Part shown: positions 13,134-22,073 of the stretch, one piece after another | Numbering within the stretch: position 1 is the first letter of the stretch | Layout of the letters: every line of letters starts with the position of its first letter | Source: a virus | Strand: one strand, 5' to 3' | DNA: 32,354 nucleotides | Virus record (IMG/VR): IMGVR_UViG_3300009506_003031 | Location: 1-32,354 of that record | Position numbers and translations under genes: made by a program | The notes under the pieces: generated by a model | Databases searched by the model: none | Told to the model about the DNA's origin: nothing | The model's input: the letters and a program-made list of their open reading frames with translations, nothing else

Positions 13134-16100
13134 TCCCTTCCTCTTTCCTTGAAAGTTTATCCTCAACATAACTCTTGAACGAATCAATCTCAAGGCTACC
13201 AGCTTTAGTCTTATTCATTATAGAATTAGCTCTCTTAAATTCTTCATACAACTCAGGATCATCATGAATCCTCTCAACATAAACATTAGCCCTAGCTTCA
13301 GGAGTCATATACTCCATCTCTTTCCATAACCAAATATGAGGAAGTTCATTTTTATACTCTTCCATCTTCTCAAGTCTCTTGTATCTATCATCTAACTTCT
13401 TTGAATCTTGCCTATCTTCAACACTAGAAATATACTCAACTATCCCATCATCTGTAGGAGCATACTCCTTACCACCAATTCTTATTGGATTCTTAGCTCC
13501 ACTTTCCTTAGCATCAAGTATTGTATCTAAATTAAGTCTCTGCAAATGCTGTCTGAAATTAACTGCTTCAGTACTTTCATCCACTAACTTAGCAAACTGA
13601 TTATAAGGTCTGGTTAATTTAACGAATCTATTAATAACTGGAAACTCAGACAGCACTTGTGCTAAATGTTTCTGTCTATCTTCCCCAGCAAACTGACCAA
13701 ACATCTCATTATACAAAGCTCCACTAATTCTAGCATAAGTAGAGTTCCTCGAAATCAAGTCTTGCATTGCAGTTCTTAGTCTCTCAGGTGATGCTCCAGT
13801 AAGCTCTCCAAGCTGCACTAACGGCTCTGGAGTCTTATAAGCACCTCTAGCAATAACCTCCTTGCCGCTATCAGGCCAAGGAAATAACTGCCCCTCTCTT
13901 CTAATTGGCTGCATTCTATAAAGGTCATAGTTATTAGCATATTCAAAAATCGCAGCTTCAAGTGGTGGTAGACTATTAACATCAACTGGTGACAACTGAC
14001 CAAATGCCTTCATTGCTGGCTTAAGATCAGGAGCCTTGCCATAAAACACATTATCAGCTGCAGCTTCAAACAACTTCTTAAGTGGCCTAAGTGGGTTATC
14101 TACAGGTAAAGTAATGAAAGGATAAACTATCTGTCCATTATCATCCTGAAATCCTGCCCAGTCACCAATAGGAAATACAAAGTTACCTATAGTCCTTTCA
14201 TCATTCTCAAGTTCCTTCATAGTCTTAGGTGCAGATTCTTTAAAAGCCATATACAACCCAGTAGCCAATGCAGCAAACTGAGCAAGCTTGAACCAAGACC
14301 ATTGTTTGTTTCTCTCTCCAGGTAGAAATGCACGAGTAAATGTTCTAGTTCCTACAAACGTAGCATTGAAGTAAGGCAATACTTGGTCTAGTAATTTTGT
14401 TGCCCATCCACCTTGAGCAAAGTCCATGTAGTCTCTAGCTGCAAAGACTGCATTCTTCATCATCTCCTTGTTCTTTCTAGCATCTTCAAGAGAAATCCCT
14501 GCCCTAGCTGCTTGGTTCTTCAAACTCCTAACTATCATCATTGTTCTAGTAAGCAACTCAGCTCGTTCATTAACAGCACCAAGTATATCAAATACCTTAT
14601 CAACCTTACTATCAATCCTTAATCCCCTAGCAAATGGCCTTGATTGTAAGACAAGAAATTCCATCCCACCACCGTACTTCAGCAAATCATCAACCAAACC
14701 ATTCATAAACAACACATCTTTAGAAACTAACGCAGCATCTTCTGCCATTTGTCCCGCAGCAACAGCAATTACTGGATTATAAAGTGACTGCCATTTACCA
14801 TCAACGAACTCTCTACCAGCAAACCAGATCTGAGTTACATCTCTAACGATATTAGGTACTGCAAACGCAGGTTCAATACCAGTAGCAAACATCTTAACAA
14901 TAGGAGTCATGGTTGCATATCTTAACAACCTTGCAGCTTGACCACTAACATCTCTTGAGTTAACTATCCATTCCTTGGCAAACTCAGGTTCCATAAACAC
15001 CTCAGTTTGGTGTCCATGAACGAAGACATTAGTCGGAATCCAACCTTTAGGAGTCTTCTTCCTCTCTCCAATATACTTATAAGACTGAGGACCAAGATCA
15101 AGATCAAGCATTTTAAGCTCGTCAAGAGAAGCCTTGTTAAGCAGCTTAGACAAAGTAACATTCTTACCTACTCTCTTTGGACTAATTATACTCTGCGCCC
15201 ATTCGATAGATTCATAATCAGATCTTTCAGCCATAGTTGCCTTGATGAATATAGAGTCCTTTAACTTAGCCCTAGTAGTAGGCTGTGCCTCAACTGGCTC
15301 AGATGGTCTCCATTTTGAGAATACGAATGGATTAGTTGGATGATCCTTTGCCATGTTATACAATGCTAACTGTGCTTGATTATGAGCCACTCTGCCATAA
15401 GCCCTAATAAATGTCTCAAACGTAGTAAGTTTCCAATTAGTCTCAACTATCTCATTACTATCAAGCTTCTTTCTCAGTTGCTCAATACCAGAATCATAAA
15501 CATTCCTAGCCATACTGCCAACATTCTGCTGATAACGATTATCAAATATCTCAGCAAGAGTAGTTGTCTTTCTCATCATTCTCTTATACTTATGATTACC
15601 TAAATCAACTTCCTCCTTCTTACCAATTAACTGACCCTCTTGCAAGTCTCTTAACGTACTCTTTATCATATCAAACCCAATACCAACTCTTCCACCTATT
15701 CTTCCATCTGGGTTTACGTGATATAGTTCATAAGCTCTTGCAGGATCTAATCCTTCTTTAGCATCAAACGTATCTAAATACAATGCCATTGAAGCAGGAT
15801 CTAAGCCTTCAGGAAAATCAAACTCAGGTTCATACTTCCCAATATCAACCATCCTTACTGCAGTAGATAACCTATCAACTATCCTTGACTCATTAGCATT
15901 AAGCCCACCATAGACTGACTTAACAAAATGTTTATATTTAGCAGTAGCATAAGGAGTCCCACCTCTTGATAAGTTCATGTTCCTTACAGTAATATAGCCA
16001 GCATTTCCATACTTAGAAAAGAACTCTGGACTTGTCATTGAGTGATAAATGTTTGCTGATTTGTCAACGAAGGCTCTGTTTAAGTTAATCTTCTGTTCTT

Positions 16101-17901
16101 TGACGAACCTGGCAAAGTCAAACTTCTCAGGCATTTCAGACTTCTCAAATGCTTTAACTGATTCGTCTAACATCTTAGACATTTCATCTGATATTGCCTT
16201 TCTAGTAGGAGATCTCTTACTAAGATCAACAAATCCTCCTTCTCCCTTAACCAACCTCTTCAATGTACTAGGAGGCTCAGCCCTTCTTGCCCAAACAGCA
16301 AGGTCATTAATCATCCCTTTCCAATCATTGAATGCCTCACTAGCCTCCTCTGATGACATATCAAATTCTCTAAACATTCCTCTAAACTGGTCTGCATTCA
16401 ACGCAAGCTTATCAATAAAAGCTCTAGTAGCATCAATATCTACATCACCACCTTGCATCCAATAGTTTACATCAGTAGCCAAGCTCCAAGTAGTAGGACC
16501 AACATCTTTCTTAACACTAGTTGGAGTATTTTGAAACAGTTCTTCATAACTCCTAGCAACAGCTTGTGATCTTGAGTAATTTTCTCTGTTAGCTTTGGTT
16601 GTTTCAGGAGTCTGACTGAAGATAGATTCCTCTAGGCCTACTAACTCTGGATGTTCTTCTGCTCCAGTTACTTCGTCTAGTTCTGTTTCTACTTCTGGTT
16701 CAGCAACCACTCCTTCCAATGGTTTCTCAGGAGTAGGAGCAGCTAAAGTTCCTGGCTTAGTAGGTTCAACTTGCACAGGAAGTTCAGCCTTAACTTCTGG
16801 CCTAATCTCCTTAACTATCCTACTAACCTCTTCTTCAGGAATATTAGTCTTAAACGCAATCTGCTGAGCATCCTTCCCTTTCCTATTCTCATTAATTACT
16901 TTCATATACTTAAGCCTATCTTCTCGGCTTAAGTTATCAGGTATCTTTGCCATATCTTGCTGAACAGTTGGACCTTTGGGTTTCTTAGACTTAACTTTCT
17001 TAATCTCAGCAGCAGCCTTAGTAGTTGATTCCTTTGCATGAACAGCTGCATCAAGATCTGGAGTAGGACTCTCTTCAATCTTTGGAGCTTCGACTACTGC
17101 AGCTTCACTCTGTGCCTTAGCTTCAGCTAAAGTCTTAGGTTCAGTAACCACCTTAGCTTCTTCTGGAGTTACGTTGGTAGCCTGGGAAAATCTCTCTTCT
17201 TGCTTTGCTTGCCAAGCTTCCTTAGCACCCTTAGCCCTAGCCTCAACATAATTCTTCAAACTAGCTGCATCTCTAGTAAATCCTTTAGCCATTAATGCAC
17301 TAAATGCAGTATCAATTATAACTCCTTCCAATGAGTTAGCTACGGTCGGCAGATCATTAGTCTTCCAGGCTTGGTAGAGTTCCTTAGAGTTCATTATAGC
17401 ACCTCTAATGGCCTCTTCAGTGAATCCAATCTGCCCAAGCCTAGCAAGTGTCATAGCAACTTTAGGAAACTTAGTAGCAACTCCCTTAAGAGCCACTCCA
17501 ATAGCTCCACCAAGAGCCTCAGAAGCCAGAATAGTTGCAGGAGCAGCACCTAACGTACTACCTATTCCTCTAGCAACTGCCTCACCTTTAGTAGTAGGAG
17601 GAGTGTTAAGTGGACCTGTCCCAATCTTCTCACCTTGACCAAGAGTAATAACATTCATTGCACCTTGAGCAAGTTGAGTGAACCACTTATCAAGTTGGTC
17701 TTCAGAAATAGGACCAGACACACTCCTATCTATCTTCTCTGGAACGGGTCCAACTAACTCAGAAGGTTTAGAAGTCAGTCCAAGAATGTCATCAAATGAC
17801 CTTTCCTCAGCTGTAGTTTCCTTTTTCTTAGTGGGTTCAGTACTTGAACTCAATCCAAGTATGTCATCAAAGCTACGCTCTAGCTCCATGTTACTTGCCA
17901 T
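13126..17901 (-). CDS. giant internal virion/DNA-ejection protein (1591 residues)
   Basis: The last gene of the late operon, ATG at 17901 behind GAGGAAC. It has two copies of ERSFDDILGL at residues 8-17 and 33-42, then a Gly/Ala-rich amphipathic region, a low-complexity Pro/Glu/Lys stretch (~240-430), and a long helical body. Near residue 1000 IEPAFAVPNIVRDVTQIWFA resembles the LPD38-type large polyvalent protein domain found in phage ejection proteins. Size and position parallel T7 gp16, which forms part of the trans-envelope ejection channel. No lytic transglycosylase motif is obvious. Sure of a virion-associated giant protein; less sure of the exact mechanism. Confidence 0.8.
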   Translation of the reverse strand: MASNMELERSFDDILGLSSSTEPTKKKETTAEERSFDDILGLTSKPSELVGPVPEKIDRSVSGPISEDQLDKWFTQLAQGAMNVITLGQGEKIGTGPLNTPPTTKGEAVARGIGSTLGAAPATILASEALGGAIGVALKGVATKFPKVAMTLARLGQIGFTEEAIRGAIMNSKELYQAWKTNDLPTVANSLEGVIIDTAFSALMAKGFTRDAASLKNYVEARAKGAKEAWQAKQEERFSQATNVTPEEAKVVTEPKTLAEAKAQSEAAVVEAPKIEESPTPDLDAAVHAKESTTKAAAEIKKVKSKKPKGPTVQQDMAKIPDNLSREDRLKYMKVINENRKGKDAQQIAFKTNIPEEEVSRIVKEIRPEVKAELPVQVEPTKPGTLAAPTPEKPLEGVVAEPEVETELDEVTGAEEHPELVGLEESIFSQTPETTKANRENYSRSQAVARSYEELFQNTPTSVKKDVGPTTWSLATDVNYWMQGGDVDIDATRAFIDKLALNADQFRGMFREFDMSSEEASEAFNDWKGMINDLAVWARRAEPPSTLKRLVKGEGGFVDLSKRSPTRKAISDEMSKMLDESVKAFEKSEMPEKFDFARFVKEQKINLNRAFVDKSANIYHSMTSPEFFSKYGNAGYITVRNMNLSRGGTPYATAKYKHFVKSVYGGLNANESRIVDRLSTAVRMVDIGKYEPEFDFPEGLDPASMALYLDTFDAKEGLDPARAYELYHVNPDGRIGGRVGIGFDMIKSTLRDLQEGQLIGKKEEVDLGNHKYKRMMRKTTTLAEIFDNRYQQNVGSMARNVYDSGIEQLRKKLDSNEIVETNWKLTTFETFIRAYGRVAHNQAQLALYNMAKDHPTNPFVFSKWRPSEPVEAQPTTRAKLKDSIFIKATMAERSDYESIEWAQSIISPKRVGKNVTLSKLLNKASLDELKMLDLDLGPQSYKYIGERKKTPKGWIPTNVFVHGHQTEVFMEPEFAKEWIVNSRDVSGQAARLLRYATMTPIVKMFATGIEPAFAVPNIVRDVTQIWFAGREFVDGKWQSLYNPVIAVAAGQMAEDAALVSKDVLFMNGLVDDLLKYGGGMEFLVLQSRPFARGLRIDSKVDKVFDILGAVNERAELLTRTMMIVRSLKNQAARAGISLEDARKNKEMMKNAVFAARDYMDFAQGGWATKLLDQVLPYFNATFVGTRTFTRAFLPGERNKQWSWFKLAQFAALATGLYMAFKESAPKTMKELENDERTIGNFVFPIGDWAGFQDDNGQIVYPFITLPVDNPLRPLKKLFEAAADNVFYGKAPDLKPAMKAFGQLSPVDVNSLPPLEAAIFEYANNYDLYRMQPIRREGQLFPWPDSGKEVIARGAYKTPEPLVQLGELTGASPERLRTAMQDLISRNSTYARISGALYNEMFGQFAGEDRQKHLAQVLSEFPVINRFVKLTRPYNQFAKLVDESTEAVNFRQHLQRLNLDTILDAKESGAKNPIRIGGKEYAPTDDGIVEYISSVEDRQDSKKLDDRYKRLEKMEEYKNELPHIWLWKEMEYMTPEARANVYVERIHDDPELYEEFKRANSIMNKTKAGSLEIDSFKSYVEDKLSRKEEGIK

Positions 17902-17911
17902 TTAAAGTTCC

Positions 17912-19165
17912 TCAGTATGGATATTGATAAGTGAATGTGCCTTGGTCTGTTTTTATTTCCCAACCAGTTCCACCGATAGGTCTCTTGACATTTTCCTGTC
18001 CATACAGATTGTAAAGATTTTTCTGTATAGCATCCATTACTTTAAACTGCTTAAATTTCTCTCTTGCCTCTGCAGCACCTAAGTTAGAATGAGTAGGCTC
18101 ACTTTTCCATGATTCGAACTCACTCCTAAAGTCAAATGAAGCATTCTCAAACTGCTTCTCAAATGCAACCCTTTCATCTGACCCAAGACTCTGTGCTTGC
18201 ATTCTGGCTAAAGTATTACCAAAAATATTCTGAGTAACTGCAGCTCCAGCCTTAGTCTTCTCAAGAATAAAGTCAACATAAGACCCTTTATACCCACTAC
18301 CTTTCACAGCATACTCATACTCTCTAACACTAGAAGGATCAGTAGCAGTACTCTTGAAGTCCATTAGCGATCCCTCATATCCCTGAGCAGTAGCATATTC
18401 ATAATTCTTCTGCAACTCAGTTCTATCATCCTTATTAATGGCTTCAACAAGGTCAGTCATTGCTTTTATTCTATCAACCTCAGTCTGGGCTGTTTGATAT
18501 TCCTTGGACTGCTCAAACTCCTTAACCCTCTGAGCAAGAGTTTGTCTATCAAGGTCAATTCCAGCTGCCTTATACATAGCATCAACCATGTCAGTGATTT
18601 TCTTTTGTCCAAGTTCTTCTTGAGCAAACTTAAATTGAAGTGCCTGTGAGATTGTCTCAGGTGTCAAGCCAGCTAGGTCGGCCAACTTCAGATTAGGTAT
18701 TCCCTGCTGACTACCAACGAAAGGGTTTACTAAATCTAATAACCTCCCTCCTTGTGATGCTGAAGCACCAGTTATATTAGGATTAACCTCACCAAGACCA
18801 GACAACTGAACTGGTCTAGTAGTATTACTTCCCAAGTCAAGTACTCCAAAGTCATTAGTAAACTTGGCATTTTGTCCAGTAGTAACAGGAGCAGCTGATT
18901 GAATAGATGGAACTTTAATTGTCATTCCACCACCTTCTCCACCTTTGTAATTAATGCTCCCACCTTCTGGAACATTACCACCTAACATTTGCTGAAGTAG
19001 TTTTAAGTACTTCTGACTAGATAGCAAGTTGTTAGCTGCAGTAATTCCCTTCTCACCACCTCCAGCACTTATGTCAGCACCATAATTAGCAAGCAGATAA
19101 CCAAGTGCTTGCCTATTATCCATTACATTACTTCCTAAACCTTTAAAGAAATCTGCGATTCCCAT
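17912..19165 (-). CDS. internal virion protein, gp15-position, with internal repeats
   Basis: 417 residues, 10 nt upstream of the 1591-residue gene. N-terminal MGIADFFKGLGSNVMDNRQA is a typical start of internal virion or tail-tip proteins. A Gly-rich disordered region (60-150) is followed by a helical domain and two copies of a 16-17 residue repeat: YEYATAQGYEGSLMDF (255-270) and YEYAVKGSGYKGSYVDF (283-299). Such E-Y-A-GY-GS-DF repeats occur in podovirus internal proteins, as I recall. The position just before the giant protein matches T7 gp15, an ejected channel component. The functional call is by position and architecture. Confidence 0.7.
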   Translation of the reverse strand: MGIADFFKGLGSNVMDNRQALGYLLANYGADISAGGGEKGITAANNLLSSQKYLKLLQQMLGGNVPEGGSINYKGGEGGGMTIKVPSIQSAAPVTTGQNAKFTNDFGVLDLGSNTTRPVQLSGLGEVNPNITGASASQGGRLLDLVNPFVGSQQGIPNLKLADLAGLTPETISQALQFKFAQEELGQKKITDMVDAMYKAAGIDLDRQTLAQRVKEFEQSKEYQTAQTEVDRIKAMTDLVEAINKDDRTELQKNYEYATAQGYEGSLMDFKSTATDPSSVREYEYAVKGSGYKGSYVDFILEKTKAGAAVTQNIFGNTLARMQAQSLGSDERVAFEKQFENASFDFRSEFESWKSEPTHSNLGAAEAREKFKQFKVMDAIQKNLYNLYGQENVKRPIGGTGWEIKTDQGTFTYQYPY

Positions 19166-19180
19166 AAGTCCTCCAAGTTA

Positions 19181-19969
19181 TTATAAGAACATTAATCCCA
19201 TTCCAGCACCCTGTAATAATGCACCCAACCAGCCTCCACCTTTCTTAGTCTTACTAGTCTCATTCACAGCCCCAGTCAGTGTACCAACTGCAGCACGATA
19301 GTATTGCATCAACTCAAGTCCCCACTTAGTCCTTTCTACATAATTTTCAACATTATATTTATCAGCTTCAAGCTCAACACCGTAGTAAGTTTTCATTACG
19401 TTTATGTAAGTATCAATAACTCCCTTATTCCATTCAAGGTGAGCTTTCCATCGGTCATTAATTATTGGATAAAGTTCGTATTTAACTTTGGCTGAGTAAG
19501 CAGAAAGTGCTTTAGTTTTCTCTGCTTCAAGCAATCCTCTGCCAAAGATGAAAGCTGAACTGAGAACTGCATTCATATCTCTAAGTCCTGTTTCAAACCT
19601 TGGCAAAGTTTCATTCTCAAGCTCATCCTCAAGTCTAGTGCTCTCAGCTGCTATCATAGCAGTAATAGCATCACCTTCCATCGTGTCGTTAAAGATCTCA
19701 TCAAACAAGATCTCAACATCAAGACCCGCCAAGAACTTTCCATACATATCATACATAGACGGAAATGATGCTATAGTATATCCAGCACCAAAGAAAGCAT
19801 CTGATACCTCAATATCATCTCTTTCATCATAAGGATTATAATAAACCCCACCAGGAAACAACGCATTCCAAATCCATTCCCAAGTAGTAGTCATCATAAA
19901 CTGATGATGATCTTCTAAGTAAGGGGCATATCTAACAGTGTTTTCAGTTACAGGCGCAGTTCCACCCAT
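19181..19969 (-). CDS. internal virion protein, gp14-position
   Basis: 262 residues; ATG at 19969 behind AGGAGG. The N-terminal 100 residues are aromatic (EDHHQFMMTTTWEWIWNALF), the middle is helical and acidic (IAAESTRLEDELENETLPRF), and the C-terminus ends in a Gly-rich hydrophobic segment (GGGWLGALLQGAGMGLMFL) that could insert in a membrane. T7 gp14, ejected first into the outer membrane, has a comparable position. The similarity is positional only. Confidence 0.65.
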   Translation of the reverse strand: MGGTAPVTENTVRYAPYLEDHHQFMMTTTWEWIWNALFPGGVYYNPYDERDDIEVSDAFFGAGYTIASFPSMYDMYGKFLAGLDVEILFDEIFNDTMEGDAITAMIAAESTRLEDELENETLPRFETGLRDMNAVLSSAFIFGRGLLEAEKTKALSAYSAKVKYELYPIINDRWKAHLEWNKGVIDTYINVMKTYYGVELEADKYNVENYVERTKWGLELMQYYRAAVGTLTGAVNETSKTKKGGGWLGALLQGAGMGLMFL

Positions 19970-19977
19970 AGTACCTC

Positions 19978-20412
19978 CTAAACTTTTACGCTAAAATGTT
20001 TACCAGTCTCTTGAAATCCGTACCTTTGAGCAAGTTCAAATATTCTCTCATTGTGTGAAATTCCTTCTATGTACTTACACTTACTATTCTGAGCAAACTT
20101 TTGAACTGTTATTAAACATTCCATCCAATGTTTGTCTTCCATTGGTTGCAAAGCAAAGATTGAATCAATAAAGAGAGTCTTATCACCAGTAATAATGTTA
20201 GTTGTAAACCTAGTCAACCCAACTGCTCTCAGTGTTCTATCTTCATTATCTATTGCCACAAAACACTGAGCTTTGTTACTAAGCAAATTAACTAACAACA
20301 AGTTACAATATTGTTTAATGGCATTATCACTAACTCCTCCAGTTCTCAGCGCAGTAGCCTTAATCTGTTCCCAAATCTTAGGAACCTGCGAAGGTAGTAA
20401 CCTAATAACCAT
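19978..20412 (-). CDS. GNAT-fold acetyltransferase-like virion-cluster protein
   Basis: 144 residues, with the start sharing one base with the upstream stop (TAATG). The fold is GNAT-like: N-terminal helix (LPSQVPKIWEQIKATALRTG), beta strands (QCFVAIDNEDR, LRAVGLTRF, TLFIDSIFALQP), helix WMECLITVQKFAQNSK, and the closing strand-helix-strand CKYIEGISHNERIFELAQRY followed by GFQETGKHFSVKV. A clear acetyl-CoA Q/RxxGxG/A loop is not visible. GNAT-fold proteins at this position occur in podophage late operons, and T7 gp13 may be related. It may be structural rather than catalytic. Confidence 0.7.
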   Translation of the reverse strand: MVIRLLPSQVPKIWEQIKATALRTGGVSDNAIKQYCNLLLVNLLSNKAQCFVAIDNEDRTLRAVGLTRFTTNIITGDKTLFIDSIFALQPMEDKHWMECLITVQKFAQNSKCKYIEGISHNERIFELAQRYGFQETGKHFSVKV

Positions 20413-21623
20413 TACTTAACTCTCCAATCTAACGTATCCATGTAGGTAAATCCATGAAGGATTCCTATTATTCTTAAGTAATCAATCTTAATTGCTTCGT
20501 AATAATTAGACTTGATGTGGATTTTAAATTCAGTCCCAAAGCAAGGAATGTTGCAGATCCCACTAGGATTGACAACCTTCCAAGGAGTACTACTGAAAAC
20601 TCTTCTCCCATCAAGCCTTGTTTCAATCTTAGAATAAAGCTTATCAGTTACATTAGCTCCAACTTCAATCCATTGGATAGTTTTATTTCTACGATTACCA
20701 AAGTCGTAAATGTCAGTAGCAACATGGAACTTAGGAACTGCTATTGTTGAAGGAGCAACTACATAAAGCGAACCTGAGCTATTTCCAATTCCAGTAACAT
20801 TAACTGGTCCCTCACCAAAGCTCTTAACTTTAGTATTATAAACATACCCATAAGTTCCATCACAGATATGGATGTTTCCTGTGTCAAGGTCCCAAGTTAA
20901 GATCGGATCTGTCATTACCTCAAGGAACTCAGAATAATCAAGAATCTCAAGTCCTTCACTTGACAACTTACACAACCTCATCGTATTATCAATGAAATAA
21001 ACTACATTACAAACAGGAGAGTTACTAACAGCTGCACCTTTGTTACTTATTCCTAACTTACTAACAGTATTAAGTCCCCAATGAACTCCATTTGCTGTCA
21101 TCAAAGAAACACCATTAGTACCAAGGACAACTACTGAAGTGCCAAGTTTAAATATCTCCTCAACACAACCACTCCAGTCCATGTACCTACCACCAGCTTC
21201 GTTACTTAGGTCATGAGTGAAATCTACTCTTCCAATCTTAGACCAGATAACGAAGTTGCAGTAACCGTAAGTAGCATAAACTCCGTGAGAATGTAGAGAT
21301 ACTTCAATCTCTATTGGATCTGCATCTATTGTTTCTCCAGCAACTTCGCTAGAGATCAGACTAACTGTTATAGGTATAGGTCCAGCATCTATCGACTTGT
21401 TAAGAAGATCACCTAACAGAGATACTTCTATCTCAATAGGATTATCTCTAAAACTAATAGAGTTATCTCTGCTTGGATCTCTACCCCATGCAGGATAGAC
21501 ATGAAGCAAATGCTTCAGATACACTTCCATCTCTATTGGATCGCAATAGATGTCCGTGTCTGGCGTAGCAGTAGTCGGCGTAACAGTAGTTGGAACTACA
21601 GTAGTTGGAGGAGCAGTAGTCAT
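20412..21623 (-). CDS. nozzle-like C-terminal half with Thr/Pro tail and PIEIEVSL repeats
   Basis: 403 residues. N-terminal TTAPPTTVVPTTVTPTTAT is a Thr/Pro linker. Four repeats follow: DPIEMEVYL (28-36), NPIEIEVSL (61-69), GPIPITVSL (81-89) and DPIEIEVSL (102-110). From about residue 120, FVIWSKIGRVDFTHDLSNEA, then VVVLGTNGVSLM, VVYFIDNTMRLCKLSSEGL and LDYSEFLE, resembles the middle to C-terminal part of podophage nozzle/tail proteins. The matching N-terminal part appears to be encoded at 24991-25488, with three genes between. Lies in the late operon 9 nt after the 143-residue gene. Confidence is high for a virion protein, moderate for the split reading. Confidence 0.7.
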   Translation of the reverse strand: MTTAPPTTVVPTTVTPTTATPDTDIYCDPIEMEVYLKHLLHVYPAWGRDPSRDNSISFRDNPIEIEVSLLGDLLNKSIDAGPIPITVSLISSEVAGETIDADPIEIEVSLHSHGVYATYGYCNFVIWSKIGRVDFTHDLSNEAGGRYMDWSGCVEEIFKLGTSVVVLGTNGVSLMTANGVHWGLNTVSKLGISNKGAAVSNSPVCNVVYFIDNTMRLCKLSSEGLEILDYSEFLEVMTDPILTWDLDTGNIHICDGTYGYVYNTKVKSFGEGPVNVTGIGNSSGSLYVVAPSTIAVPKFHVATDIYDFGNRRNKTIQWIEVGANVTDKLYSKIETRLDGRRVFSSTPWKVVNPSGICNIPCFGTEFKIHIKSNYYEAIKIDYLRIIGILHGFTYMDTLDWRVK

Positions 21624-21632
21624 TCTTCCCTC

Positions 21633-22064
21633 CTAAGCAGCTGATATTCTGACTTCCAAGTTATTCAACGTAAGAACTCCACCATCAGCTTGAGTTGTCT
21701 CAGCATCGAACTCAATGTAGCCAATGACTGGATCGTTAGCTACTGTGTCATCATAGATGATCGCACCTGGACTTGGACCGATTGGACCTCCTGCAGCTGT
21801 CCACGAAACTGCATTCCAAGTAACAGTGCAACGATTACTAGCACCTACTTCAGAAACAGCCACTCCAGCAAGTGTCTCACCACCTGCTGTGTAACCATTA
21901 CCAGTAGGAAGCTCACTACCTGAAACATCAGAATACTCTACATCATTATCCTCATCGAATGTATAGCCCGATTCCATAAGGATAATCTGAAAAGCATCAT
22001 TGTCAAAGTCTATTGCCTTAGTAGCTAACAAATACAAAATGTGAGTTGAAGCCTCATTAGCCAT
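21633..22064 (-). CDS. small virion decoration/tail-type protein
   Basis: 143 residues. The sequence is beta-rich and Thr/Gly/Asp-rich: FQIILMESGYTF, ELPTGNGYTAGGETLAGVAV, CTVTWNAVSWTAAGG, and a closing segment VIGYIEFDAETTQADGGVLT. I associate this layout (ATGNGYTAGG, then TWTASGG, IGYIDF, QTQADGG) with phage capsid decoration or tail-associated proteins in many virome contigs. It is one of the genes inserted between the two nozzle-like halves. Precise role unknown. Confidence 0.7.
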   Translation of the reverse strand: MANEASTHILYLLATKAIDFDNDAFQIILMESGYTFDEDNDVEYSDVSGSELPTGNGYTAGGETLAGVAVSEVGASNRCTVTWNAVSWTAAGGPIGPSPGAIIYDDTVANDPVIGYIEFDAETTQADGGVLTLNNLEVRISAA

Positions 22065-22073
22065 GTTACTCTC

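Noticed and set aside
16049-16465. 138-codon plus-strand open frame inside the giant virion gene
   Set aside because: Antisense shadow of a well-supported gene; no SD and no recognisable protein features.
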